Shown piece by piece: positions 35,511 through 44,866 of a DNA stretch of 64,000 bases. Positions within the stretch are counted from its first letter, which is position 1, and each line of letters starts with the position of its first letter. This DNA comes from Acidihalobacter aeolianus (GTDB taxonomy: Bacteria; Pseudomonadota; Gammaproteobacteria; DSM-5130; Acidihalobacteraceae): positions 2,600,183-2,664,182 of the forward strand of contig NZ_CP017448.1 in NCBI RefSeq assembly GCF_001753165.1, written 5' to 3'. The notes below the pieces were generated by a model that saw only the letters and a program-made list of their open reading frames with translations, was not told the DNA's origin and did not search any database. Made by a program: the position numbers and the translations under genes.

Positions 35511-36707
35511 ATGAGCGACACACTGATGCACACCTACGCCCGCCTGCCCGTCGCCTTCGTGCGCGGAGAAGGCGCCTGGCTGTACGACGAAACGGGCACA
35601 CCCTATCTCGACGCCCTCTCTGGGATAGCCGTGTGCGGGCTCGGTCACGCCCACCCGGCCGTGCAGGCCGCGCTTGCGGACCAGGCCGCCACCTTGCTGC
35701 ACACATCCAATCTGTACCGCATTCCCCTGCAGGAACGTCTCGGCGAACGGCTGTGCACCCAGGCCGGTATGGACAAGGTGTTCTTCGGCAACTCCGGCGC
35801 CGAGGCCAACGAGGCTGCGATCAAGCTCGCCAGGCTCTACGGTCACCAGCGCGGCATCGAGCTGCCCGAGATCGTGGTCATGGAAAACAGCTTCCACGGC
35901 CGCACCCTGGCGACTCTGACTGCAACCGGCAACCGCAAGGTCCAGGCCGGATTCGAACCGCTGGTCCGGGGCTTCGTACGTGCGCCCTACGGCGATGTCG
36001 AGGCCTTGCGTACCATCGCCGCGAATCGCCCCGGCGTGGTCGCGATATTGGTCGAGCCGATCCAGGGCGAGGGCGGCATCCGCATACCGCCGGAAAGCTA
36101 CCTCCGCGACCTGCGCGCGCTGTGCGACGAATTCGGCTGGCTGCTGATGCTGGACGAGATCCAGACCGGCATGGGACGCGCCGGACGCTGGTTCGCGCAT
36201 CAGCTCGCCGGGATCAGGCCCGACGTGATGACGCTCGCCAAGGCGCTCGGCAACGGCGTACCCATCGGCGCCTGCCTTGCGCGCGGCCCAGCGGCCGAAG
36301 TATTCGCCCCCGGCAACCACGGCTCCACGTTCGGCGGCAACCCGCTCGCCTGTCGCGCCGCGCTCGCTGTCGTCGACACCATCGAATCCCACGGCCTGGT
36401 CGAACGCGCCGCCGCACTCGGCAGCCGTCTGCTGGATGCCTTGCGCGCACGTGTCGGCGGGTTGCCGGGCGTCGTCGAGGTACGCGGCTGCGGACTGCTG
36501 CTCGGCATCGAACTGGATCGCCCGTGCGGCGAATTGGTCGGCCGCGCACTGGAAGAGCGCCTGCTCATCAATGTCACTGCAGGAAACGTGATCCGCCTGC
36601 TGCCCCCGCTGATCCTCGACGACGCGCAGGCCGAGCGTCTGGTCGACAGCCTCGGCAGCCTGCTGGAGGCCTTTCTGCACGACTCGCCCGAGCAGGCCCA
36701 GGCATGA
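35511..36707 (+). CDS. argD: Acetylornithine aminotransferase
   Basis: A 398-residue class III PLP aminotransferase of arginine (and lysine) biosynthesis. Motifs: [46 protein letters not shown] (Asp holding the PLP ring) and the PLP-binding Lys in [15 protein letters not shown]. It overlaps argF by four bases (ATGA), so argD-argF are coupled. GC-rich coding, no anomalies. Confidence 0.96.
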   Translation: MSDTLMHTYARLPVAFVRGEGAWLYDETGTPYLDALSGIAVCGLGHAHPAVQAALADQAATLLHTSNLYRIPLQERLGERLCTQAGMDKVFFGNSGAEANEAAIKLARLYGHQRGIELPEIVVMENSFHGRTLATLTATGNRKVQAGFEPLVRGFVRAPYGDVEALRTIAANRPGVVAILVEPIQGEGGIRIPPESYLRDLRALCDEFGWLLMLDEIQTGMGRAGRWFAHQLAGIRPDVMTLAKALGNGVPIGACLARGPAAEVFAPGNHGSTFGGNPLACRAALAVVDTIESHGLVERAAALGSRLLDALRARVGGLPGVVEVRGCGLLLGIELDRPCGELVGRALEERLLINVTAGNVIRLLPPLILDDAQAERLVDSLGSLLEAFLHDSPEQAQA

Positions 36708-37621
36708 AGGTCCGCCACTTCCTGAGTCTGGACGACCTGAGCGCCCACGAACTGCGTACGCTGATCGAACGCGCCAACGAACTGAAGTCGATCCAGCATC
36801 TCGGCAACCGCCATACGCCGCTGCTCGGCAAGACACTCGGCATGATCTTCGAAAAGGCCTCCACGCGTACCCGCGTGTCCTTCGAGGTCGGCATGGCGCA
36901 GCTCGGCGGCCATGCGCTGTTTCTTTCCCCGCGCGATACCCAGCTCGGACGCGGCGAACCGATCGAGGACACCGCGCGCGTGCTCTCGCGGATGGTCGAT
37001 GTCGTCATGATTCGCACCTTCGCGCACGAGACCCTCGAGCGCTTCGCGGCGCATTCCCGCGTGCCGGTCATCAACGGCCTGAGCGACGACGTGCACCCCT
37101 GTCAACTGCTCGCCGACCTGCAGACCTACACCGAACACCGGGGCGACATCCAGGGACGCACCGTGGCCTGGATCGGCGACGGCAACAACATGTGCCACTC
37201 CTGGATGAACGCTGCGCGACTGCTGGATTTCAAGCTGCGCATCGCCTGCCCCCCGGGTTACGAACCGGATGCACGCTTCACCGCCGCGGCCGGCGAGCAT
37301 GCCGAGATCATGCACGACGCGGCGGCGGCCGCTGCCGGTGCGGACCTGCTGGTGACCGATGTCTGGGCCAGCATGGGCCAGGAGGAAGAACAGGCACGGC
37401 GCGCCGCGGCCTTCGCTGCCTATCAGATCGACAAGCAGCTCATGGCGGCAGCGGCGCCGGATGCCCTGTTCATGCACTGCCTGCCGGCACATCGCGGAGA
37501 GGAGGTTTCCGCGGACGTGATCGACGGCCCGCAAAGCGTGGTCTGGGACGAGGCGGAAAACCGTTTGCATGCACAGAAGGCCCTGCTCGAATTCCTGCTC
37601 GACGTCGCCCTGAGGGGATGA
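36704..37621 (+). CDS. argF: Ornithine carbamoyltransferase
   Basis: A 305-residue enzyme making citrulline from ornithine and carbamoyl phosphate. Carbamoyl-phosphate loop: [20 protein letters not shown]. Next come [16 protein letters not shown] and [18 protein letters not shown], then the ornithine site in [11 protein letters not shown] and the [11 protein letters not shown] loop. The start is the ATG overlapping the argD stop. Its own stop overlaps the start of the ModE-like regulator, a link between arginine synthesis and molybdate genes that looks accidental. Confidence 0.97.
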   Translation: MKVRHFLSLDDLSAHELRTLIERANELKSIQHLGNRHTPLLGKTLGMIFEKASTRTRVSFEVGMAQLGGHALFLSPRDTQLGRGEPIEDTARVLSRMVDVVMIRTFAHETLERFAAHSRVPVINGLSDDVHPCQLLADLQTYTEHRGDIQGRTVAWIGDGNNMCHSWMNAARLLDFKLRIACPPGYEPDARFTAAAGEHAEIMHDAAAAAAGADLLVTDVWASMGQEEEQARRAAAFAAYQIDKQLMAAAAPDALFMHCLPAHRGEEVSADVIDGPQSVVWDEAENRLHAQKALLEFLLDVALRG

Positions 37622-37971
37622 GCGAGGCCAGACCCCGCATTCGCATCCTGCGCGGGCGCGATATCGCAATCGGCCCAGGCAAGGCCGATCTCCTCCAGGC
37701 CATCGACGCCACCGGCTCGATCTCGTCCGCCGCGCGACAGATGGACATGTCCTACCGCCGCGCTTGGCTCCTCGTGGATACGATGAACCAGTGCTTCGTG
37801 ACGCCCCTGGTGGATACCGCGGTCGGCGGAAGCGGCGGCGGCGGCGCCCGTCTGACCCCGTTGGGACTAGAGGTCCTGCAACGCTACCGCGCCATGGAAA
37901 CCAACGCAGCGGCCGCCATCGCCGACGACGCCGCACGGTTGAATGCCTGCCTGAAACCCCTCGAAGACTGA
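37618..37971 (+). CDS. ModE N-terminal-type DNA-binding protein
   Basis: A 117-residue winged-helix protein equal to the DNA-binding half of Mod[35 protein letters not shown] and the glycine-rich wing [14 protein letters not shown]. The two molybdate-binding domains of full ModE are missing. Proteins of this short form (MopB-like regulators) often lie next to molybdate or tungstate transporters and may regulate without sensing by themselves. It starts within the argF stop codon and precedes modABC by 106 bases. Confidence 0.88.
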   Translation: MSEARPRIRILRGRDIAIGPGKADLLQAIDATGSISSAARQMDMSYRRAWLLVDTMNQCFVTPLVDTAVGGSGGGGARLTPLGLEVLQRYRAMETNAAAAIADDAARLNACLKPLED

Positions 37972-38077
37972 ACCCGGCTCGCGGCACGGGCATAGGTGAC
38001 CCTCGTTGTATCCGATGGTATATTCCGTACGCCGTATTCCGAAAAACATAACGCTTCGCGCCCGGAGAGAGGTCTTC
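37972..38077 (+). promoter_or_regulatory. Upstream region of modABC with short repeats
   Basis: The only sizeable gap between the ModE-like gene and modA. It contains TATTCCG twice (38021-38027 and 38035-38041), 14 bases apart, and CGTTGTATCCGATGGTATAT at 38004-38023, which loosely recalls ModE-box half-sites (CGTTATAT). It is a candidate operator for the regulator just upstream. The match is imperfect. Confidence 0.35.
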
Positions 38078-38989
38078 ATGCGCCGATTGCTCGCCCTGCT
38101 GCTTGCCACGCTGACGCTCGGCACTGCCGCCGCCCACGCCCAACCGGCCCTGACCGTCGCCTACGCCGGCTCGATGGGCGTGGTCATGGATCGCCATATC
38201 TCGCCAACCTTCGAGCGAAAGTACCCGGTCAGCGTGCGCGGCATCGGCCAAGGCGCCTGGGCGCTGGCGCGCCTGATCGCTGGAGGCCAGATGCGCGCCG
38301 ACGTATTCGTTTCGGTCACTCCGGGCCCCATGCGCCTGCTGATCGAAAAAGGGCTGGTGCATCGCGCCGTGCCGGTCGCCAGCACCCAGATGGTGATTGC
38401 CTACAGCCCCAAATCGCGCTTCGCGGCACGATTCCGCGAAGCGGCGGCTGGCCGGCGCACATGGTACCGGGTACTGGAAGAACCGGGCCTGCGCTTCGGG
38501 CGAACGGATCCTGCCACCGATCCGCAGGGCCGCAACGTGATCCTGAGCTTTCAGCTGGCTGCGCTTTATTATCATCGTCCCCGACTGGTACAACGTGTGC
38601 TCGGCCCGTTGCGCAACCCGCGGCAGATATTCACCGAGCCGTCCCTGCTCAGTCGTCTTGAGTCCGGCCAGATCGATGCGGTGGCAGGTTACCTCAGCGC
38701 GGTCCGTTCGCATCGCCTGCCTTACGTCGCCCTGCCGGCGCAAATCAACCTCGGCGATCCCGCCTACATGCGTGACTGGTACAGCCGCGCCGGCTTCGAA
38801 GTGAGCGGCCTGCACGGCGGGAAAGTCCGGGTCAAGCCGCAGCCCCTTGTGTTCTACGCCGCCGTGTTGGACAACGCGTCGCATCCCGACCTCGCGCGAT
38901 CGTTCGTGCGCTTTCTGCGCTCGCCGGTCGCCCAGAAGATGTTTCGAGACAACGGCTATAGCCCGCCTCACGGCAAGCCGCTTGGATGA
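38078..38989 (+). CDS. modA: Molybdate/tungstate-binding periplasmic protein
   Basis: A 303-residue exported protein of the ModA/WtpA superfamily. The ATG at 38078 with GAGAGAGGT upstream begins a signal peptide (LLALLLATLTLGTAAAHAQ). The mature protein has the anion-binding starts VAYAGSMGVVMD (Gly-Ser), ADVFVSVTPGPM and FGRTDPATDPQGRN, as in WtpA/TupA-like proteins. It would deliver oxyanion to ModBC. WtpA-type residues make tungstate as likely as molybdate. The stop overlaps the modB start. Confidence 0.85.
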   Translation: MRRLLALLLATLTLGTAAAHAQPALTVAYAGSMGVVMDRHISPTFERKYPVSVRGIGQGAWALARLIAGGQMRADVFVSVTPGPMRLLIEKGLVHRAVPVASTQMVIAYSPKSRFAARFREAAAGRRTWYRVLEEPGLRFGRTDPATDPQGRNVILSFQLAALYYHRPRLVQRVLGPLRNPRQIFTEPSLLSRLESGQIDAVAGYLSAVRSHRLPYVALPAQINLGDPAYMRDWYSRAGFEVSGLHGGKVRVKPQPLVFYAAVLDNASHPDLARSFVRFLRSPVAQKMFRDNGYSPPHGKPLG

Positions 38990-39756
38990 ACCGGGCGAAC
39001 CGCCTCCTCGCGCTCACTGCGACACTGGGGCTAGGGCTGCTGGCGCTGCCCTTCGCCGCCCTGATCGGCGCGACGCACTGGCACAGCCTCGGATTCGTAC
39101 CTGGCGATGCCGCCTCGATCGGCATTTCGCTGACCTATACGGCCATCGCTCTGGTCGTCATCGCGCTGCTGGGAACGCCGCTCGCCTACTGGCTGGCACG
39201 CAGCCGATTCCACGGCAAATGGCTGGTCGAGGCGTTGGTTCTGCTGCCACTGCTGACCCCACCGCTGGCCATGGGCATTTTGTTGAGCACGCTGTACGGC
39301 CCCTATGGATGGGCAGGCAAGCCGCTGGCCCGCCTGGGCGTTGAACTGACCAACACGGCATATGCCTTCGTGCTCGCCCAAGTCTATAGCGCGGCGCCCT
39401 ATTTCATCGTGACCGCCCGCGCCGCCTTCGAGGGCGTGCCGCGCGAACTCGAACAGGTTGCACTCACCCTGGGCAAAACCCGCTGGCAGTGCTTCGTCTC
39501 CATCACCTTACCGCTGGCTGGGCTGGGTCTTGCCGCCGCGGCCGCACTCGCCTGGGTGCGTGCCCTGGGTGAATTCGGGGTAGTCCTGATCATCGCCTAC
39601 TTCCCCCAGGGCATTCCGGTGAAACTGTGGGTCAACCTGCAGGACTACGGACTCTCCGCAGTCTACCCCCTGCTGTGGCTGTTCTTTCTGGTTGCCATGC
39701 CTCTCCCTCTGCTGCTGGGTGCGTTGTCGCGCAGATCCGGCTTGGTGCGCGCGTGA
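38986..39756 (+). CDS. modB: Molybdate ABC transporter permease
   Basis: A 256-residue inner-membrane permease with about six transmembrane segments. The inner-membrane-component loop that contacts the ATPase is visible as VPRELEQVALTLGKTRWQCF, followed by ALGEFGVVLIIAY, typical of ModB/CysT permeases. It has four-base ATGA overlaps at both ends, with modA and modC. Confidence 0.93.
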   Translation: MNRANRLLALTATLGLGLLALPFAALIGATHWHSLGFVPGDAASIGISLTYTAIALVVIALLGTPLAYWLARSRFHGKWLVEALVLLPLLTPPLAMGILLSTLYGPYGWAGKPLARLGVELTNTAYAFVLAQVYSAAPYFIVTARAAFEGVPRELEQVALTLGKTRWQCFVSITLPLAGLGLAAAAALAWVRALGEFGVVLIIAYFPQGIPVKLWVNLQDYGLSAVYPLLWLFFLVAMPLPLLLGALSRRSGLVRA

Positions 39757-40775
39757 TCCATCTCGAATACCGCATCGAATACCCCGTGGTGCTGGACGTA
39801 TCGCTCGACGTAGCCGGTTTCAGCGTCCTGCTCGGTTCCAGCGGTGCGGGCAAAAGCACCCTGCTCAAGGCCGTGGCCGGCCTGCTCCCTGCCACAGGGC
39901 GTCCGTTCGCAGAACTGCCGCCGGAGCGCCGCCCCGTGGGTTATCTGCCTCAGGGTTATGCCCTCTTCCCGCATCTCCGGGTCTGGGAGAATGTCGCCTT
40001 CGCCTTGCGGGGATCGCGTAACCGGCGCCGTGCCGAAGCCGACGCCCTGCTGGACGGCGTAGGCCTGGTCGAGCTTGCCGAACGCCGACCCGAGACGCTG
40101 TCCGGCGGACAGCAGCAACGGGTGGCTCTCGCCAGAGCCCTGGCCCGGAAACCCGAACTCCTGCTGCTGGACGAACCGACGTCCGCGCTCGATGCCACCA
40201 CCCGCGATCAGGTCATGGGCGAATTGATCGAACTCGTCGACGAGCAAGCGATTCCCACCCTGGCCGTCACCCATGACCCGCACCTGGCCGCCATGGCCGA
40301 CCGCATGGGCGTGCTTGCCGGTGGACGCATCGCTCAACAGGGAAGCCCGGCCGAGGTGTTCGGTCATCCGACGGATGCAGCGGTGGCGCGGCAGGTGGGC
40401 TATCAGAACCTGCTTCCGGCACGCGTAAGGCGCATTGCCGCAACGCACAGCGAAATCGCTTGCGGTGACGTTACCCTGCAGGTTCCCGGAGAACCGCGCT
40501 TCGCCGCGGGCGATGAGGCGTTGCTCGCCATCCGCGCGGAGGACATTCACTGCGGGAAACCGCACGAGACGGCGCGTGGCGCCCAGTTGACGCCGTTCCC
40601 GGCCCGCATAGACCGTCTGCGAGCCGACGGCGTCGGACTCAGGCTGTTTTGCGAAACGCCCCTGGGAGGCCTGGCCGTGCGTATTCCCCGATGCGGGTCG
40701 AACCTGCGACTCGGCGATGCCGTGACGTTGCTGCTGGATATGGCAGCCGCCCGGTTACTGCCGCTCAGCGCCTGA
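39753..40775 (+). CDS. modC: Molybdate ABC transporter ATP-binding protein
   Basis: A 340-residue ABC ATPase. Walker A: LLGSSGAGKSTLLKAVAGLL. The signature motif is TLSGGQQQRVALARAL and Walker B is ELLLLDEPTSALD, with the switch His in LAVTHDPHLA. The C-terminal extension (about 235-340) has an OB/TOBE-like region (AIRAEDIHCG), as in ModC/PotA-type subunits. The start is a GTG overlapping the modB stop. Confidence 0.94.
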   Translation: MIHLEYRIEYPVVLDVSLDVAGFSVLLGSSGAGKSTLLKAVAGLLPATGRPFAELPPERRPVGYLPQGYALFPHLRVWENVAFALRGSRNRRRAEADALLDGVGLVELAERRPETLSGGQQQRVALARALARKPELLLLDEPTSALDATTRDQVMGELIELVDEQAIPTLAVTHDPHLAAMADRMGVLAGGRIAQQGSPAEVFGHPTDAAVARQVGYQNLLPARVRRIAATHSEIACGDVTLQVPGEPRFAAGDEALLAIRAEDIHCGKPHETARGAQLTPFPARIDRLRADGVGLRLFCETPLGGLAVRIPRCGSNLRLGDAVTLLLDMAAARLLPLSA

Positions 40776-40786
40776 GTCGGATTCGC

Positions 40787-41368
40787 TCAGGAACCGGAAA
40801 CCTCGGCAAGCATGGCAGCAAAATCCGCTTTCGCCGGCGCGCCCTTGATCACCTTGGCCTTGCCGTCCTTCTTGAGATAAATGATCGTCGGCACGACCTC
40901 CATCCCGGTCTTGGCCAGCAGCTTCTTGTTGTAATCAAGCGCCTTGCGGGTCGCGGCGGTCATGTGCGCCAAGGGTTTAAGTCCGCCCAGCTTGCCGCGC
41001 GCGCGCACGAAATGGTCTTCGTTTTCCTTCAACGCAGCCTTGGGATCGCGCGCTTCCAACATGGCCGCGGCCTTGCCGGGACTCGTCCGCGTAAGGATGT
41101 CCACCGGAACCCAGCGAAACTGATACTTCTTGAGATAGGCCTGTGAATCCACGTACACGAGATGGCAGTAGGGGCAGTTGGGATCGAAGATCACGTACAC
41201 GACACGGTGCCCATGCCCCTCGGCGATCCAATGCGCCTTTGCCGCATCACGCAGCAATTCGGACCTGGATTGAGTGGCTGCCTGGGCCAGGCCGGAGAGG
41301 GTGAGCCAGATACCCAATACCAGCCACAAGTAGCGCAGATACGGCTTGCTCATAGCACGAACGTTCAC
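40787..41368 (-). CDS. DsbC/DsbG-like periplasmic thiol-disulfide protein
   Basis: A 193-residue exported thioredoxin-fold protein. The GTG start at 41368 has GGAGGT six bases upstream. The signal peptide (about 6-30, LWLVLGIWLTLSGLAQA) is followed by the active site VIFDPNCPYCHLVYVD (CPYC) and the cis-Pro loop MEVVPTIIYLKKDG. It lacks the DsbC dimerisation domain. Adjacency to soxB on the same strand suggests a part in periplasmic sulfur chemistry, as thiol-disulfide proteins often travel with sox genes. It could also be a general oxidoreductase. Confidence 0.8.
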   Translation of the reverse strand: MNVRAMSKPYLRYLWLVLGIWLTLSGLAQAATQSRSELLRDAAKAHWIAEGHGHRVVYVIFDPNCPYCHLVYVDSQAYLKKYQFRWVPVDILTRTSPGKAAAMLEARDPKAALKENEDHFVRARGKLGGLKPLAHMTAATRKALDYNKKLLAKTGMEVVPTIIYLKKDGKAKVIKGAPAKADFAAMLAEVSGS

Positions 41369-41412
41369 GTCGAAACCTCCAAGCGGCCCTGGGTTATAAG
41401 AATGCGCATTTG

Positions 41413-41453
41413 CCGATGACGGTGCCGACGTTTCCGCCCGGCACCGTCATCGG
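41413..41453 (-). terminator. Long hairpin after soxB
   Basis: A perfect 15-bp stem (CCGATGACGGTGCCG / CGGCACCGTCATCGG) with an 11-base loop lies 20 bases past the soxB stop, between soxB and the DsbC/G-like gene. No T-run follows directly on either strand, so it may end or attenuate transcription or protect the mRNA end. Confidence 0.55.
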
Positions 41454-41472
41454 ACACGGGTTGGGTCTGGAC

Positions 41473-43200
41473 CTACAGCCCGTACTCCTTGGGGAAGGCA
41501 ATGCCCGGGTTGTCCTTGACGCCGACCAGACGCGGCACGTCGAGCTTGTCCACGCGCACGTGCTTCTGCTTGCGCAGCCAGTCTGCGAACACGTCCCACA
41601 CCGGCTTGCCCTCAACCGGACGCGACACGGCGGCCCATCCGGCCACCTTGTATTTCTTGTTCATCGAGATCGGCTTGCCGCCGACGTGGAGCTCCTTGAT
41701 GCGATGGCCGATCTTCTTGTTCGGGTCCATCACGTACTGGATATTGCCCACGCGGATCATGTCGCCGCCCTGCTGGTAGTAGGGGTCCTTGTTGAACAGG
41801 TTGTCGCCGACATCCTCCATGATCATCTTGATGGTCTTGCCGGTGTACTCGTTGATCGTCACCTGCGGGTAGGTGATCGCGGTCTGGCCCATCACGTCGT
41901 CGAAGGTGATGGTTTCGCCCGGCAGCTTGGCGTAGCCCCAGCGGAAGCCAGGCGAGAACGCCGCTTCAGCATCCATCTCCTCCATCAGCGCCTGCACCAG
42001 CAACTGGTCGAAGGTGCCATTGAAGTTGTCGCGACGGTAAAGCAGGCTCTCGGTCACGGCCAACGGCTCGGAGAGCTTCTTCACATAAGGCGCGCGCACC
42101 TTTTCGATGTAGGCCGCCATCTCGGCATCCGGCTTAAGCAGATTGGAGAACACGGGCATGTAGTGGAAGCGATAACCCTTGAGCCTCCCCTTGCCGACGT
42201 CGAGATCGAAGCGGGCCAGGATCTTGCCGTTGGTCGAGGTGTTGATGACCAGGGTCTTGCCGATCTTGACCGGACGCGGCCCCATGATGTCGTGGGTGTG
42301 ACCGCCCAGGATGATGTCGATGCCCTTGACGTTGGCCGCCATCTTCATGTCGACGTCGGCGCCGTTGTGCGACAGGACCACGACGAGATCCGCGTTCTCC
42401 TTGTGGCGGCATTCGTCGACCATCTTCTGCATATGGTCCTGCTTGATGCCGAAGGTCCAGTCCGGAATCATGTAGCGCGGATTGGCGATCGGGGTATACG
42501 GGAAGGCCTGGCCGATGATCGCGATCCTGCGCCCACTCACCACCCGGATCATGTACGGCTTGAATACCAGATCGCCCCAGGTGCTGTCGTTGATGTTCTG
42601 GGCCAGGAATTCGGCCTTCAGGTGCTTGTCGACCAGTTCCTTCACCCGCTTCTGGCCGTAGGTGAATTCCCAGTGGCCCACCATGGCATCCACGCCCATG
42701 AGGTTCTGTGCGCCCACCATGTCCGCGCCTTTGGTGTACAGCGAGGTTGCCGAACCCTGCCAGGTATCGCCCGCGTCGAGCAGCAGCGTACGATCCTTGC
42801 GTTCATCCCGATAGCGTTTGATCAGGCTGGTCAGGTGTGCGAAACCGCCCATCTTGCCGTACTTCTGCGCGAGTTCGGCGTAGTCCAGACAATCGAACGC
42901 GTAGGCGTCCTGGGTGCCGGCCATTTCGTGGTAGAACTTGAGAAAATGCTCGCCTGTCAGGTGCGGCGGACGGCCGATTGCCGCACCAACGCCGATGTTC
43001 GTATCCGGCTCTCTCCAGTACACCGGATTGAGCTGCGCATGGCAGTCGGTGAAGTGCAGCAGCGTGACGTTGCCGTAATCGGGGATCTCGTAAAAGTCCT
43101 CTGCGCTCTTGCCCGCGGCCTGGGCGAAGCGGGGACTCAGGAAACCGGCGATACCTGCCACGGCCATCATCTGCATGAACTCTCGGCGCGATATACTCAT
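41473..43200 (-). CDS. soxB: Thiosulfohydrolase SoxB
   Basis: A 575-residue periplasmic dimanganese hydrolase of the Sox thiosulfate-oxidation system; it removes the sulfone as sulfate from SoxYZ-bound thiosulfonate. The Tat signal peptide SRREFMQMMAVAGIAGFLSP shows the twin Arg. Metal ligands: LLHFTDCHAQLNP, LLLDAGDTW, VVLSHNGADVD and DIILGGHTHDIMG. Family length is about 560. soxXA and soxYZ are not in this window. It is divergent from truD. Confidence 0.96.
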   Translation of the reverse strand: MSISRREFMQMMAVAGIAGFLSPRFAQAAGKSAEDFYEIPDYGNVTLLHFTDCHAQLNPVYWREPDTNIGVGAAIGRPPHLTGEHFLKFYHEMAGTQDAYAFDCLDYAELAQKYGKMGGFAHLTSLIKRYRDERKDRTLLLDAGDTWQGSATSLYTKGADMVGAQNLMGVDAMVGHWEFTYGQKRVKELVDKHLKAEFLAQNINDSTWGDLVFKPYMIRVVSGRRIAIIGQAFPYTPIANPRYMIPDWTFGIKQDHMQKMVDECRHKENADLVVVLSHNGADVDMKMAANVKGIDIILGGHTHDIMGPRPVKIGKTLVINTSTNGKILARFDLDVGKGRLKGYRFHYMPVFSNLLKPDAEMAAYIEKVRAPYVKKLSEPLAVTESLLYRRDNFNGTFDQLLVQALMEEMDAEAAFSPGFRWGYAKLPGETITFDDVMGQTAITYPQVTINEYTGKTIKMIMEDVGDNLFNKDPYYQQGGDMIRVGNIQYVMDPNKKIGHRIKELHVGGKPISMNKKYKVAGWAAVSRPVEGKPVWDVFADWLRKQKHVRVDKLDVPRLVGVKDNPGIAFPKEYGL

Positions 43201-43425
43201 GGGGTTGCGACCCTCCTAGACTGCATTGGTATGAAATCCCTCGCCGGTTTCGCCGACGCGCACCACTCGATTACGGCGACTAGTGCGCCCCGCAAGCCCG
43301 TATATGCCTTGCCCGGGCCTTGCGAAGGTGTACGGTTGCGTATGACGTGACGGCGATTCGGTTTATTCCAGGCCCTTTGCCACGATGATGACCCTTGCCC
43401 ACTGACATATTAGGATAGAACCCGC

Positions 43426-44514
43426 TTGAACGACCGCCTGCCCGACATCGAATCCCTGCCCCGCCACGCCTCTCCGCCGATCAGTGCCGTCATCCGCCGG
43501 ATACCGGAGGACTTCTGGGTAGACGAAATCCCCGTCACCGAACCCAACGGAGAGGGCGAACATCTTTGGGTCTTCGTCGAAAAGCGAAGCGAAAACACGG
43601 CCGAGCTTGCCAATCGGCTGGCACGCGCCGCGGGAATCAGAAAATCCGCGGTCAGCTATGCGGGGCGCAAGGATCGCCATGCATTGACCCGCCAGTGGTT
43701 CAGCCTGCACATGCCGGGGCTCCCGGATCCGTCCATCGAACAGCTGGCGCAGGCGGGATTGAACGTGCTGCGACACGCGCGCCATACACGCAAATTGCGT
43801 ATCGGCGCATTGCGCGGCAACCGTTTCAGCTTGTGCCTGCGCGAGGTCGAGGGCGAGCGCAGTACGCTCGATCAGTGCCTGCAGGCCATCGCGGAACACG
43901 GAGTACCGAATTATTTCGGCGAACAGCGTTTCGGCCGCGCCGGCGGCAATCTCGCCGGTGCACTGGCCATGTTCGAGGGCCGGACGCGCCCGGACCGCGA
44001 ACGCCGCAGCCTATACCTTTCGGCAGCCCGCAGCGCACTGTTCAATGCCATCCTCGCGGAACGGGTGCGTACTGACTGCTGGAACTGCCTGCTTCCTGGA
44101 GAGGCGGTTCAACTCGATGGTAGCGGCAGCTTCTTTGTGACGGATGCAGTCGACGGAGATCTACCGCAACGGCTCGATGCCTGGGACATACACCCCAGCG
44201 GCGCGCTTTGGGGGGCAGGAGAACCACCCAGTCACGACCGTGCGGGAGCACTCGAGCGTGAAGTCGCCAGCCGTTTCCCGGACCTGGCGGCCGGCCTGCG
44301 CGCGGCGGGCATGAAGCAGGAACGCCGTCCGCTGCGCGTGCGGCCGGCCGACCTGACGTGGCGCTGGGAGGATGCAGCACAAAGCGACCTGATCCTGGAA
44401 TTCACCCTGCCCGCCGGAGTGTTTGCAACCGCGGTGCTCCGCGAAATCGCCGACTACACCGATGCGGCTGCAAGCGCACCGACACAGCGCCAGGAGGCCG
44501 CTGAGCAACATTGA
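43426..44514 (+). CDS. truD: tRNA pseudouridine(13) synthase
   Basis: A 362-residue enzyme that makes pseudouridine at position 13 of tRNA-Glu. The catalytic Asp is in SYAGRKDRHALTRQWFS. Other family blocks are FWVDEIPV, VPNYFGEQRFGRAGGN, and EFTLPAGVFATAVLREI near the end. The start is TTG at 43426. Its stop overlaps the TTG start of the next small gene. Confidence 0.95.
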   Translation: MNDRLPDIESLPRHASPPISAVIRRIPEDFWVDEIPVTEPNGEGEHLWVFVEKRSENTAELANRLARAAGIRKSAVSYAGRKDRHALTRQWFSLHMPGLPDPSIEQLAQAGLNVLRHARHTRKLRIGALRGNRFSLCLREVEGERSTLDQCLQAIAEHGVPNYFGEQRFGRAGGNLAGALAMFEGRTRPDRERRSLYLSAARSALFNAILAERVRTDCWNCLLPGEAVQLDGSGSFFVTDAVDGDLPQRLDAWDIHPSGALWGAGEPPSHDRAGALEREVASRFPDLAAGLRAAGMKQERRPLRVRPADLTWRWEDAAQSDLILEFTLPAGVFATAVLREIADYTDAAASAPTQRQEAAEQH

Positions 44515-44861
44515 CGGTGACGACATTCCGCGAAGCGCTGCGCCAATGGAGCAGTCCCGAGTTCGAACACGCGCTCGCCATGGCCATCGCATGCATGGGC
44601 GTGGAAGAGCTGCCGCTGCAGCAAGCCCTCCAGCACGGGAGTCATGCGCTCGCCGACCCCATAGAGGTCATCATCATCGAGGTGCTGGCAGATACGCTGG
44701 GATTAGATATCCGCGCGGGAATCTTGTACACCAGCGTCATCGCCGGCTGCCAGTGCGCCGACGATCCGACGCCGACGAGCACCGCACAGGAATATTGTGA
44801 GATCCGGCTGCTGATCGAGCGCGACACAGGCGCCGCAAACGTCATCCAACTGCTGGCGTAA
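44511..44861 (+). CDS. Small protein of unknown function overlapping truD
   Basis: A 116-residue soluble protein I do not recognise. It begins at a TTG (or GTG six bases later) overlapping the truD stop, has a helical N-terminal half (FREALRQWSSPEFEHALAMA) and a Cys pair in AGCQCADDP. The end is a strand-like stretch ANVIQLLA. Codon use fits the region and it is tightly coupled to truD, so I regard it as real. It converges with phoU five bases on. Confidence 0.6.
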   Translation: MTVTTFREALRQWSSPEFEHALAMAIACMGVEELPLQQALQHGSHALADPIEVIIIEVLADTLGLDIRAGILYTSVIAGCQCADDPTPTSTAQEYCEIRLLIERDTGAANVIQLLA

Positions 44862-44866
44862 CAGGC

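Noticed and set aside
36200..38971. Long minus-strand open frame over argD-argF-modA
   Set aside because: Antisense to three genes with clear motifs; lacks its own start region and family features.
41410..43350. Plus-strand open frame (646 codons) over soxB
   Set aside because: Antisense to soxB, which has a Tat signal and metal-ligand motifs.
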